From NCBI RefSeq assembly GCF_014898055.3, contig NW_023602073.1, positions 17,655,784 to 17,719,783 on the forward strand: a stretch of DNA of 64,000 nt, written 5' to 3'. The DNA comes from Talpa occidentalis (lineage: Eukaryota > Chordata > Mammalia > Eulipotyphla > Talpidae). Shown here piece after piece: positions 34,350 to 46,500 of this stretch (positions are counted from its first letter, which is position 1; each line of letters begins with the position of its first letter). Both the position numbers and the translations under genes were made by a program. The notes beneath the pieces are model-generated. The model had not been told where the DNA came from and made no database searches. It was given only the letters and a program-made list of their open reading frames with translations.

Positions 34350-37300
34350 ATGGCAGTTTTCCCCATATGTCTGCTCACCCTCCTTCTCCTCCACCTGCCC
34401 AAACTGGATTCAGGTAGGTTCCCCTCTGTCCTGTAGGGCTGAAATTTCTCGGTAAATGCACACTTCCCATTTGATTCTTCCTAGTGACCCCCACCAAGGT
34501 CCACATGGACCCCTTCGGGCTGTCAAAGGAATAAGAGAAATAGTGGGGAACACTCAGCCTTTGTGGGGAATCTGTTCGGTGTCAGTCCTCCACCCTCATC
34601 TCCACTTCTGTCTGACCCTCCTGGGTTTTGGGCAGCTCACTTTGACGTGATTGGACCTCAGGAGCCCATCCTGGCCTTGGTGGGTGAGGACGTGGAGCTG
34701 CCCTGCCATCTGTCCCCAAACGTGAGCGCGGAGCGCATGGAGCTGCGGTGGTTCCGGCAGAAGGTCTCCCCAGCGGTGCTGGTGGTTCGGGAAGGGCAGG
34801 AGCAGGAGGCGGAGCAGATGGCCGAGTACCGCGGGAGGGCCTCGCTGGTGGACCGCGACCTTCGCACCGGCCATGCGGCCGTGAAGATACACGGGGTCAA
34901 GGCCTCAGACGCCGGGGAGTACCGCTGCTTCTTCAGGGAGAACCAAAGCTACGAGGAGGCTGCCTTGCATCTGCAGGTCGCTGGTGAGTAGGCCGGGGAG
35001 ACTTTCCGCGGTCACTTCCATCCATGCGGACTGGACTCACTCGCTGTGGAGCTGCTGCTTTGAAAACCATCAGGTTCACGCCCGCACATCCCTTTGGTTT
35101 GCGAAGTGTTGGCAGGTCTGGAGCGGGGCTAGAGCGGGAAGGGGGTTTCACTTGCGAGTGGAGAGAGAACAGCAATTATCTTTACTGTTGCGCTTTCTTT
35201 CACTTCTCTCTGCCTTTCCCTCCCAGTTCTAGAATACGCATCCCCGCAGGTTATCAGTTAAATGTTCACGGTCGTGGCTGTCTACCATTCCTGTCGATCA
35301 GTACCCACAGTGTACTCCGTCTATGTTTCGCCCTTGCCTTGAGGCTGGTGGCAGGGACACCCCCTGCATACTTTGAGGCTGCTTTCTGGATTAGCACCTA
35401 GAGATTGATCTCCCAAGATCACGGAGCATGGCATTAGTTAACTATTTTTTTAGATTTATTTATTTATGCATACAAGAACTGGGGTACAGGCCAGAGGTGC
35501 GGGGGAGGGAGGGTGAGAGGATTCACCAGAGACAGAGTGGGGAGCAGAACAGGTAGATCTACTGAAATACACTGCTGGGGGGAGCAGCCGGTGAGGCAGG
35601 AGAGGTCTGTTGTGTCGTGTGGCCTTCTCCCTGGCCGAGGATCAAACTCGTGCTGCAGAGGCTGCAGATAGCTTCACAGTGCTGTGCTTTAACCCCTTGC
35701 ACCACCAGGGAGGCCCTAGTTAACTTTTTTGATCCCTCCATGCCATCCACCCACCCAAAGTTTTGTTTTTGTTTCCATTTGCCTTCAAGCTGAAAGTCAG
35801 GGTGAAACAAGGAGGAAAAAGGTAAACACTCAGGAGGAGAGTCCACCCTGAGGTCCCTGGCTCCCTCTGGCTGGGAAATGGCATCAGCGAGTCTCTTTCT
35901 AAGCCAACTTTCCTGCAGTGAAACCCGGGAAGCCTCTGCCCAATTAGATTTTGCAAAAATGAGATAAAATTAGATAATATGTGAGAATCTTCTTTTTCTT
36001 TTTTTCTTGATATTTTATTTTATTCTTTTAAAGATTTATTTATTTATTTATACAAGCACTGGGTACAGTCAGAAGTATGGGAGGATGAGAGGATTCACCA
36101 GAGCCAGAGCAGGGAACAGAACAGGCAGACTGAGGAAGTGCACTGCTGAGGGGAGCAGCGGGCACAGCAGGAGAGGTCTGCGCGCCATGTGGGACCCTCG
36201 CTGGTGGCCGGGGATCAAACCAGTGCTACAGAGGCTGCAGGCAGCTTCGCAGCCCAGCACTCAACTGCTGTGCCACCAGAGGAGGCCCGAGAATCTTCTT
36301 TTTCAATTCAAAAAGCACTATACACTTGCCTCAAACTGCTCTACAGTGGATAGTATTTTAATATATTACCTTTCATGTAAATATTCAAATAAAGTTTGAA
36401 ACATACTCAGGTGAAGCTGAGTCCGTGCCTCTGAACTGGGTGTCCCCAGGGGCAGCATCATGCATAACTCCCACTTCCTTTTTAGGGAATTATTTTACAG
36501 GTGGAAAATAAAAGCCTTAGAGATTTGATAGCATAAAACTGCATTGCTTTCTTTTCTGAGTGATAGACATTTTGAGAATCTGCTAAAAATGGCAGCTCTT
36601 TTCATGACAGGAACACATTTTTTCACATATATGCACAAACTTGGTATATGGATTTAAAAGTATGGTTGTGGGGCCTCCCTGGTGGTGCAAGGGGTTAAGC
36701 ACCGCATTATGAAGCAATCCGAAGCCTCTGCAGCACAAGTTCGATCCCTGATTCCTGGCCGCCAGGGAGCAACCTACATGGTGCAGCAGACCTCTCCTGT
36801 CTCGCCCGCTGCTCCCCTCAGCAGTGTATTTCAGTCAGACTGCCTGTTCTGTTCCCTACTCTCTCTGGTGAATATCTCACCTCCCCCCCATCTCTGGCCT
36901 GTACCCCAGCTCTTGTATGCATAAATAAATAATCTTTAAAAAAATGAATAAATAAATAAAAGTATGGTTGTGGACCTGTATTTAAGGACTTTTCCCTTAG
37001 TTTGGTGTTTTTAATTAAGTGAGAAGAGCAGCTTTACATTGATTTATATCAGGATATAAAGGACATTTGTGAATCAGTATCACAGATAAAGGAAACAAAT
37101 TGGCAGCTGTGACTTCAGTGCAAAGAAGAACCCTCAGTCCCCATTCTCTGCAAAGGTACTTCTCTCTTCATCCTTAAATACCTGATCCTGGTTCTCCTCC
37201 CCAAAGTTTTCTCATAATACTTCCGAGCACAGAATTCCCTCCTATCCCTGGAGTTTTCAGCTGACGCCACTGTAAACCATTGATCTTGCTGTTCCTGCTG

Positions 37301-40300
37301 AGTGGATAAGCATCCCATAATCTACCCATCACATTCTAACTCCTAACATGGCATCCCTCTCTGCTAAGATGCATGAAATTCCTTTGATTGATACCTCAGT
37401 TTCCTTATATAATGAAACATGGAGATGAGTCCCCCTCATTCCCAGTCCCTTTGCTTCTCTCTCTCTCTTTTTTTTTTTTTTAAGATTTATTTATGCATAC
37501 AAGAACTGGGGTACAGGCCAGAGGTACTTGGGGGGAGGAGGTGAGAGGGTTCACCAGAGACAGAGTGGGGAACAGAACAGGCAGGCTGACTGAAATACAC
37601 TGCTGAGGGGAGCAGTAGGCGAGACAGGAGAGGTCTGCTGCACCATGTGAGTAGCTCCCTGGCCGGGGATAAGACTCATGCCATAGTGGCTGCCAATAGC
37701 TTTACAGTGCTGAGCTCAACCCCTTGCACCACCAGGGAGGTCCGCCTTGTGCTTCTCTTTCTCAAACTCTGCAACCCTGTAGTTGTCAGACTCCAAGAAG
37801 TATGTCCATAAAGGGGTAAGCCAGCTTCTCTCTTCACAGCTCTGGGCTCTGAGCCTCATGTCCACATGGAAGTTCAAGAGAGTGGGAAGATCCAGCTGAA
37901 GTGTACCTCAGTGGGTTGGTACCCAGAGCCCCAGGTGCAGTGGAGAACTTCCAATGGAGAGAAATTTCCATCTACGTCAGAGGCCAGAACTCTTGATAAA
38001 GAAGGCCTGTTCAGTGTGGCAGCTTCCGTGACTATCAGGGACGCCTCTCTGGGGAATGTGTCTTGCTGCATCCAGAACCTCCTTCTTGGCCAGGAGAAGG
38101 AAATGGAGATTTCCATACCAGGTCAGTGAAACCAGTGCTGAGGCTCCTATGGTAGAGTTGCAGGGCCACATCACCTGGGGCCGCTGCCCAGGGGTGACCT
38201 CTGGCAGAGTTGACCACTTTCCCCACCTCAGCTTCTACACCCTGATTTCAGGGAGTCCCACTAACCACACTGTAAGGATTCTGAAGGCATCAGCTCTACC
38301 CAGAATACACAGAAATTCCATAAATTTCATTTTAAGAGATAAATTTTAGGGGGCCTTCCAGATCCAGAGCCTTCTCTCGGGGAGTAACCAAAAAGACTAA
38401 GTTATCCTCCTAGTTTTACTGTTTCCTTCTTTGTGGCCCCTCTTCCCCATCCCAAGCTAGAGCTCTGTCTAGGTTTCCAGGGTCCTCAGGGAAGCAAATC
38501 TTGTCAATATTTATTTTCCAGACACCACCTCCAGTTCACACAGGAATCTTCCTTATTTTGGGGCATTGAATTCCATTCTGTTGCACACAGAGATGATACC
38601 TGCCCTTCCCCTCTCCTTCCCTCATGCCCTAGGCTCTCATGCTGCATTGCTTTTTTAAAAAGATTTATTTTTTTAAGCATGCAAGATCTGGGGTGTAGGC
38701 CAGAGGTGTAGGGGGGTGAGAGGATTCACCAGAGACAGAGTGGGGAGCAGAACAGGCAGATCTACTGAAATAAACTGCTGAGGGGAGCAGTGGGCAAGAC
38801 AGGAGAGGCCTGCTATGCCATGTGGGTCACCTCCCTGGATGGCTGGGGAATGGAGTTCATGCTGCAGTGGCTGGTGATAGCTTGATAGTGCTGTCCTTAA
38901 CCCCTGGGCCACCAGGGAGGCCCCTGTATTGATTTTTAAGGAAGAATTTGCATAATAACGTGAATTAGTCCATTATGTTCTTTACTTCACAGTCCCTGTC
39001 CCCAAGGCACTCTTGTTAATATTCAGTGCTCTTTTTCTCTTCTACCTAAGATCAAAATTTTGTGAAAAGCTTCGCGTGCCACTAGAGGCACTACACTACT
39101 CCTGCCATGAGGGGAGGGGGGCCCATCCCCTCTTCCAACTTTCTTTCTTTTTTTTTTTTTTTTAAACTTTTTTTTTAAATAGAGGCATGTTTTATTTATT
39201 TATTTGTTCGTTTGTTTATACACGCACTGGGTACAGTCAGAAGCACGGGAGGGTGAGAGAATTCACCAGAGCCAGAACGGGGAGCAGAGCAGGCAGAAGG
39301 ACCGAAGTACACTGCTGAGGGGAGCAGCGGGCGGCAGGAGAGGTCTGCGCGCCATGTGGGACTCTCCTCCAGTGGCCGGGGAGCAGCCGGGGATCGAAAT
39401 GGAGCTGCAGAGGCTGCAGGCAGCTTCGCAACCCAGCGCTCAACCGCTGCGCCACTGGGGAGGCCCCCTCTTCCAACTTTCTTTGGGAGAAGAGCTGGAC
39501 TTGCTAGGAGTATCTTCACGCATGTTGTCCTGGGGAATTTTGTTTCAGCTCCCTTCCTCCCAAGGCTGACTCCCTGGATGGTGGCTGTGATTGTCATCGT
39601 GATGGTCTTGGGACTTCTCACCATTGGATCTATATTTTTCACCTGGAGACTATACAGGGAAAAATCCAGATTGAGGAAAGATGAATTCAGCTCTAGAGGT
39701 GAGTCGCAGGCTCCCATACTGCTTGTCGGGGTGCTTCCCGGGGGCCTGGAGCCAAGTCCTTCAAGATGACTGCCCATGGGGAGATAGCTGATTCTAGAAT
39801 GCTGAAAGTCAGAAGGGACTGTAAGACACCACTCCCCCACCACAAACGTCACTGACACCCAATATGAAGGAGAACAGACATTTGGGCTATAGGAGGAGTC
39901 AAAAGCAATCCTCACCCTTAGTCTCTGTCTTCACTTCTAACTCGGTTTCCTGGTAATGATCTCTTGTTATTAAAGATCTGATCCTTGACCAGTGGGAACT
40001 TCCTGACTATTTCTTAGAAAACAAAACAAGACAAAATCCTTGTTCTTCATCTACCGATATGGTTTGGTAATCAGGTCATCAGGACTTTAACAATAGCTCC
40101 TTTATGTGTTTCCACACCAGTTTTGTCCCCTTTCTCATATCCACTCTAGAAGGTCACTGAGGTGTTTCTGTTTGTTTTCCAGAGAAACTCCTGGAAGAAC
40201 TCAGTAAGTTCTATCTTCTTGTCATCATTTCACCCACGGTTTTCTCTCTTTTGTTTGTCAAACCTATCTGTGACTCTCTCTCTCTCTACTTCCTTGCAGA

Positions 40301-41630
40301 TTGGAAAAAGGCTACATTACATGCAGGTCAGTGGTTCTGAACTTTTCATAGGCTCTGAGGCTCTACCCCAGACCTTCAAAGTGCTACAATATTTGGAAAT
40401 AAAAACATGCCTTAGTGATGAAGTTAGGGGAAAGATGGGGGCAAATGGCCCTGACATTCTCCTTGAGGCACAGAATGTGTCCTTGGGAGACAGCTAGGAA
40501 GCAGGCTGCCTCAACAGGTCCCATGAGGCGCTGGGACAGGCAGCTTATACAGTTGTACCAATACAAATGGTTTTGGTGTTTTCAGAGTTGTATATCCATC
40601 ACCACAGGCAACTTTAGACATTTAAAGCACTTCTAAGAGAAAATTCTATCCTTTGGTTATCATTCCCTGGCCCCACACTCTTCCCAGGCCAAGCAAGCGC
40701 TAACCTACTTTCTGTCTGTATGTTTTGTCTATTCTGGACATTTCATATAAATGGAACCCCATGATATGTGGTCCTCTGACTTAGCATGTGGCTGTTAAGG
40801 AAGGAGAGGAATCAAGACAGCTGAGTGGGCCAAACAGCACTCCTCCTGAGGGGACCTGTCAGTTCCTAGAACAGATCCCTGTTTTTTCAGAGATGAAAGG
40901 GTGGGTGTTGGAGCCTCTAACATTCACTGATGCTCAGCTTGGCGCTCTGTTTATAGTGGATGTGACTCTGGATGCAGACACTGCCCACCCCCATCTCTTT
41001 CTGTATGAGGATTCAAAATCTGTCCGACTAGAAGATTCGCGCCAGAAACTATCTGAGAAACCGGAGAGATTTGACTCCTGGCCTTGCGTGTTGGGGCGTG
41101 AGGCCTTCACCTCGGGGAGACACTACTGGGAGGTGGAGGTGGGAGACAGGACCGACTGGGCGATTGGGGTGTGTAGAGAGAATGTGGTGAAGAAAGGATT
41201 TGACCCCTTGACTCCCGAGAATGGGTTCTGGGCTGTGGAGTTGTATGGAAATGGTTACTGGGCCCTCACCCCTCGCCGGACCCCTCTCCCATTGGCGGGA
41301 CCCCCTCGCCGGGTTGGGATTTTCCTGGACTATGAATCAGGAGATATCTCTTTCTACAATATGATGGATGGGTCCCTTATCTATACTTTCCCCAATGTCT
41401 CTTTCTCGGGCCCCCTCCGGCCCTTCTTCTGCCTGTGGTCCTGTGGTAAGAAGCCCCTGACCATCTGCCCAACCTCTGAGGGGCCTGAGGGAGTCACAGT
41501 TATTGCTGATGCCAAGGATCATTCAAAGGATATCCCACTGTCCCCCATTGGGGAGGACTCCGTCCCTGGGGACACAGACACCCTCCATTCTAAACTCATT
41601 CCTCCCAAGCCCAGCCAAGGGGCACATTAA
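34350..41630 (+). CDS. BTN1A1: Butyrophilin subfamily 1 member A1, complete
   Basis: Seven coding exons in phase 1: 34350-34413 (signal peptide MAVFPICLLTLLLLHLPKLDS), 34636-34983 (IgV, FDVIGPQEPILALVGEDVEL), 37840-38121 (IgC, ALGSEPHVHMEVQESG), 39549-39698 (membrane segment, LTPWMVAVIVIVMVLGLLTI), 40183-40203, 40300-40326 (NWKKATLHA), 40957-41630 (B30.2 and tail). The total is 1566 nt, 521 aa, against about 526 in human; the signal peptide is five residues shorter. The match to human BTN1A1 is near-continuous, including GFDPLTPENGFWAVELYGNGYWAL and the tail DTLHSKLIPPKPSQG. The start has a strong context (AAGATGG). Family knowledge: the main membrane protein of milk fat globules; its B30.2 domain binds xanthine oxidoreductase during fat secretion; it also modulates T cells. 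The conserved B30.2 motif LDP reads LDA here; WEVE and LDYE are intact. Six SINEs sit in introns 2 and 3. Confidence 0.96.
35444..35716 (-). repeat. tRNA-derived SINE, copy 11, BTN1A1 intron 2
   Basis: Minus-strand copy flanked by TAGTTAACT at 35435-35443 and 35717-35725. Confidence 0.9.
35999..36288 (-). repeat. tRNA-derived SINE, copy 12 (second subfamily), BTN1A1 intron 2
   Basis: Flanked by the 16-bp duplication GAGAATCTTCTTTTTC at 35983-35998 and 36289-36304. It has the CACTGGGTACAGTCAGAAG variant of the body shared with copies at 7454 and 39147. Confidence 0.9.
36672..36957 (+). repeat. tRNA-derived SINE, copy 13, BTN1A1 intron 2
   Basis: Plus-strand copy flanked by AAAAGTATGGTTGTGG at 36656-36671 and 36958-36973. 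It is inverted relative to the copies at 35444 and 35999. Confidence 0.92.
37469..37743 (-). repeat. tRNA-derived SINE, copy 14, BTN1A1 intron 2
   Basis: Full-length minus-strand copy about 100 bp before the IgC exon acceptor. The flanks TTTGCTTCTCTCTC and TTGTGCTTCTCTTTC are a slightly diverged duplication. Confidence 0.87.
38651..38923 (-). repeat. tRNA-derived SINE, copy 15, BTN1A1 intron 3
   Basis: Minus-strand copy with the standard body (AGATCTACTGAAATAAACTG) and an A-rich tail region. No clear target duplication was seen. Confidence 0.85.
39147..39465 (-). repeat. tRNA-derived SINE, copy 16 (second subfamily), just upstream of BTN1A1 membrane exon
   Basis: Flanked by the 19-bp duplication CCCTCTTCCAACTTTCTTT at 39128-39146 and 39466-39484. 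It has a very long T-rich minus-strand tail, ends 83 bp before exon 39549-39698, and is CpG-rich and so probably young. Confidence 0.92.
40545..40790 (-). mobile_element. LINE-1 fragment in the last BTN1A1 intron
   Basis: Antisense LINE-1 text: CTATTCTGGACATTTCATAT, AATGGAACCCCATGATATGT, and TGACTTAGCAT. It occupies much of the 630-bp intron 40327-40956. Confidence 0.6.
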
Positions 41631-42776
41631 GGAGTGTCCCAGCTCAAATGTCTTCCTTTGCTCTAACCCTGCTCCTCCATAACCACCTGAAGCTTCAGCT
41701 GCCAACTGCCCCCAGCCCCTGCTTCTTCCCCTCAGGTAGGGAGCAGTCTAAGGAAGACTGTATTGCTGCTGCAGAGAGTGTGGGGTGTAGGGCTTTCTAA
41801 TCAGTTTTTGTACCAATATTCAGGGGGCAGGGAGGTGACTCTTTAACTGCTTCTGTAGTTCTCCTCTACCTCGAGGTAGATTCTAAAGGAAGGGACTTGA
41901 AGGAAACTCAGAAGACAACTTAGTGATTGAGAGGGGGTTCCGCTAGCAAGGGGTTGTGACAGAAACATCATGGTGTCCAGAATAGGGCTACGTAGAGAAA
42001 CAAATTTTAAGTAAGCACAAGGCCCAAGGCATTCTGGGAAGGGAAGATCTGAGACTGAATTTCCATAGAGGAGCTTGGAGGGGACATTCTGATGGAGGAA
42101 AAGAAAGTGAACATAAGCTAGACACCAGGCCTGTCCCTAGAGTTTTAGGGCCTGAATCAAAAATTTTAAGCTAAGTCCTACACTGTAGAGGAAACTGGTC
42201 CTATTTCTGTGGGATCTGGGTAATTGGCAAGGGGGCATAGAGAAGAGCTGATATGAGCAGGCTGGGGAGTCACAGAAGGAGTGATGGTGGTTTAGACAAG
42301 ACTACTCCTGCACAGCTGTGCCTTAGGTCCCTTCTCTCTACACCTCCTGCTTCTCTCTTGCTTGAGGACTATTCCAGCCTCACTATTGACTCCACAACTC
42401 TCCCTCTTTCTTCTTCCTTTCGATTGGGAATCTCTCCATTTCAGAGGCATTTCCAGGAATGTGATGTTGCCATTTTATCAGCCACTGTCACAGCCTCATG
42501 GTCCCTCAGACATCACCCCAACATCTGGTTTAAACCCCTCAAACACACATTCATTTTGCTCCCTCTGGTACCCATTTCCACACCAGGCCATGATTCACTC
42601 CCTCCAACCTGCTTTCCTCCACGCTGCTTCTCCTTGGGGGTCCCCTGAAAGCCACCTCATTGTGCTCACACTGCTTGATTGCACCACTTTCCTCACACAC
42701 CTCTCAAAGCTCACTCCTGCCATGTCCACTATATTCTTCCAGTTTCCAGGATAGATGTTGTCCATGTTCTTCACCC

Positions 42777-42782
42777 AATAAA
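42777..42782 (+). terminator. Probable polyadenylation signal of BTN1A1
   Basis: AATAAA followed by a GT-rich stretch (AAGTGTGATTGCTG), 1.15 kb past the BTN1A1 stop codon. The intervening sequence has no gene and is read as 3' UTR. A nearer non-canonical site cannot be excluded. Confidence 0.45.
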
Positions 42783-44340
42783 TAAGTGTGATTGCTGAAA
42801 GCAACCTCCGCACCTTCCTTTCTTTATCCCAACAAGTGGAGTGGAAATAAAAGCAGAGGACAGAAACCTGCATGGGGATGTGGCGGCCAGATACACTGTG
42901 GTTCCATGTAGCCAAGACCTTCCCCAGGTCTGATGGGAGAGTGCTCATCTAGGCAGGTGGGCCCAGGAGTTTGTTGTCTCCTGAGGGTCCAGCCCTGGCC
43001 ATAGTGCCCAGGGCTACCCACACAGCCTCTATGTGGGTGTGACTCTATTTCTACCACTAAAAAGGTAAATGACTCCCAGTACAGGTGATAAAGCCATCTC
43101 TTCAAAAGCTTAGTGGTGGTGAGGAGGGCCTTTGAAAACTGCTATTCCAGAGAGGAAGCCACATGGATACCTGCTTGAGGCCCTCAGAGTTCAGTAAAAT
43201 GTCCTCTTTCCCTGTGTTGTCCCTAGCAAGAATCAGGAACAGTGCCCTCACACAGAGTGTGACCCTCTGCAATGTCCCTGCAGACCATGAGTCTCCACAA
43301 ATACATCGAATGGAGACATGGAGGGAAAATCACCTCCTGCTGAAAAAACATCAAAATCAGAGCTATTACTTATCAATCACCAAGAATCCCAAATTATGTT
43401 CACACTTTTTGACCATAAAAAATTTAAAGTTATACTTATCTATTTCCTTCTAATTATTATTGGAGTTCATCTATATATAGTTTTACATCTATATATATAT
43501 ACTTTTGGGTGCCACGTAGAAATAACAAGACCATTATCACACCACATTGTATTTCTCATGATGATGAAGCTAAAAATCAGCTTTTCTAAATGTTCAGTCT
43601 ATTATTAGCCTCCCGGAGAACCATGACAAATTAAAACCCACCCTCCCTCCGATGGGAATTCTGAATGCCAGACAGGTCTGTTATCGTCACATTCACTATA
43701 CTTGAAGTGAAATATGACCGAGAAAACAGTACTCGGTCACTTGCCTAGTGTCATTGCTCACTCCTGGGTTCTATCCCCATTTAAGTTTTTGCTGTGGTTG
43801 TGGTTTTGATGTCTTTCTATTGACTTGGGTTTCAAAATCTACATAATAATATCTACAAAATTGCCTTTACATGGGTGTGTTCCCAGATTACTTTTAAAGG
43901 AATCCACATGCAGGTTTATAAATCAAGAGTCTATCTACAGAAGTTTCACTTTGGGGAGGGATTGAGAAGAAAATGTAATGGATGAGAAGAAACTATTGAC
44001 ACTGACTTCCTCCACCGCCCTTTGGATGAGGAAACTAAAGCTCAAAGAAGCGGTTGAGTCAAATGTACATAGTATATACCCAAGCCATCTGCAAGCAGGT
44101 GTTCTTGCTTTCTGTCCAAGACATCTTCCACATTGCAAACCACAGTGAAGTAGGACAGACTGAGTTCATCTGGGAGCTGGAGCTTCAGAAGACTGTTTAG
44201 AGAAATTACCCAGGTGGTTCCCATGGACTCAGGGGATTCTAAGGCATACAGAGGAGCAGGAGAAGAAAAAAGCACTACGCATGCCTTCTGCCCAGACAGA
44301 AATCCCAGTACATAAAGAATCAGAGAGAAAGGGCTCTTTC

Positions 44341-44945
44341 TGTCACAGAGTGGTGCCCAGTAAAAGGGGAAGTTCCAGATTCCCTGCCCCACCCAAAGGA
44401 GGGTTGAGCTAAGTAGAGAGAGGAGAAGCTGGAGAGAAGACTAGGGAAGGAAGGAAGCAGGATGGAGAGCCAGAAGGAGACCTGGAGAAGGCACATGGAG
44501 CAGAGAGACATGTGAAGAAGTTGTGCTTGCTTCTTGGTCTGGGACTCGTTGAAACAGATGTGGGTGAGAGACCTGTGGGGATGTTAACAATGGCAGCTTT
44601 TATCTTGATTTTAAGTTTGCTCCTTTCCTCCCAGATTTGTCTGGTTGTTTCTGATCCTTTTCTGTGGGTCCCTGCAGGAAGGTGCTTTAGACTTGTGTCA
44701 GCTTTTGGGCCTTGCTCTGGCCCAGTCCTGCTTGGGTGGACTTTTGTCCATGAGAGGATGGGTAACTTTGGGTACTTGATATAGAAACTATATCCTTTGT
44801 CTTTTCTCTATTGTTCACTAATTGTATTCAAGTGTCTTTCCAGTAAAGTTCTTATATGCTTTGTCTTGATGTGCTAGATGGCAGAACCTATTTAAAGCAG
44901 GCATGTTTGGGGGTTTTGGGGTTCCCCTCTCCCTGCCCTGTAACA
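44341..44945 (+). mobile_element. Solo LTR, family A, copy 2
   Basis: Begins TGTCACAGAGTGGTGCCC and ends CCCTGCCCTGTAACA, and aligns throughout to copy 1. The flanks TTTC and CTTC could be a mutated 4-bp target duplication. No internal viral sequence is present. Confidence 0.75.
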
Positions 44946-45639
44946 CTTCCTCCATCATTTCATGGAACCACAGTACCCTGTGTCCTCCTTTTCTTGCTCC
45001 TTCCTCAAATACTACTCAACCTGTTTCTGGATTTGGAGGTTCCTAGATGTTTCTGGGTTTGGGGATCCCTCAATCCTTGGCCATGGCCATGAAAGATTTC
45101 AACCACATCTAAGCAAAGCAAAGCAAAGTTTATTTAGAGGGCCTGGCAGGTAGAGTTCAGGGAAGAACTACGAGGAAAGGTGGGGGACTCCTGGCTTAAA
45201 TAGGGTGCAGGAAGCTGCTCACTCCATCCCTTCCTGGGGTATTGATTTACGGGCCCAGGAAGTATATTCTAAGTTACTCCCCTTTCTACTGTGCTCCCAG
45301 GGTATAGTTTTATCAGCCCAACAGCAGCTTGGGGTGGGGTCCACTTTCCCCCCTCTGAGTGTTGACTCACTCCTTGTTTTATCAGCTCTGGCAAGTGTTT
45401 CCTGGGGCCCTTGGTATAATTGGCCATTTAATTTTCTTTAGGCATTGCCCTCTCTGCTCTAACAATCCCACACTGCCCACCTCATAAATGTCAGATAAAG
45501 TTATAAAACCACACACCAAAAGTTGTCATGCATCTATATTGGTGAGTTCTCAGATGAGGTGCCAAGAACCCTTCAAGAGATGTGGCTCCAAATTTTGATG
45601 ATTGTACAAAATGCATTTTGGAGACCATTGAGTATGCAT

Positions 45640-45860
45640 AATTACAATAGCTAACAGTTACAGAGTATTTTATGCCAGATCCTGTTCTAAGTGCTTTGCA
45701 TTCAATAACATGTCATTTTTCAGACCTCTGCTATCTCCCATTTTACTGGCAAAGATACTGAGATGCAGAGATGTGTCGTGGCTCCTATAAGTGCTGGCAG
45801 GCGGGAAAGCTGGGATGTAACTCCAAGTCATCTGATTCCAGGTTCCAAGTTATTGGTTAC
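45640..45860 (+). repeat. MIR element
   Basis: MIR text: TCCTGTTCTAAGTGCTTTGC, CCCATTTTACTGGCAAAGAT, and TAACTCCAAGTCATCTGATT. Confidence 0.65.
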
Positions 45861-46019
45861 TACATTACAAAGTACTTTGTCCAGGGAATGACTTTCAAAC
45901 CACCCCCTTGAACTGAGCAGATCTGGTGCTGGCTCACTGAGCAGTACACAACTTGAGACAAGCAAGAGAGTAACATAACATCTAGTTACTACCAAAGAAA
46001 GATCTTATACTGAACTGTG

Positions 46020-46500
46020 TAAATTCCCCTTCTAGATTATTTTAGCTGGCCTGCTAATTAAATTCTCGTAAAACAGATTAACAGGAGAATTTAATTAAAC
46101 CAATTTGTTAAATTTAAAATTTTAATTTCATACATATGCATGGGATACATATCTATGTGTTCATAGATTATGGGGCCTGCAAAACCACCCAACTTGTCAG
46201 TTTATATACCTTTAGACTAAGAAACAATAAATTTGTAAAGAACTGATGAGGCAAAGAAATGTTAGGTTTGACTACTAATTAACAAGGAACTAAGCATCCT
46301 TCTCAGCCCTGAATTGCCTATCTCTGGAGATAAGGATGCCTCTCTCCCTCCTGGTACAGGGAAGGCGACTTTCACATGGGAGATTTAGACAGGAGGGTCG
46401 AGTGTCTTTTTGCACCAGCTGTTTCTCAAACAACTTTAATTCAAAATAATCAATAGGCCACTTTGGCATATTTTGGGGTTGCCTGCCATGATCCCAACAA
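46020..46500. repeat. Unnamed repeat family B, copy 4
   Basis: Contains AAAACAGATTAACAGGAGAA, a CATACATATGCATGGG segment and GGCCACTTTGGCATATTTTG, in the same order as the other copies. Confidence 0.5.

Noticed and set aside
39196..39915. 239-codon open frame on the minus strand
   Set aside because: It is the SINE at 39147-39465 read in its own sense plus the antisense of the BTN1A1 membrane exon; no domain or independent gene signal.
40788..40956. Upstream extension of the BTN1A1 B30.2 frame
   Set aside because: This is intron that happens to be open; the acceptor TTTATAG at 40956 and the phase match to the 27-nt exon place the exon start at 40957.
44512..44784. Open frame in the family A LTR
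   Set aside because: Lies wholly in a noncoding LTR and is broken in the other copy.
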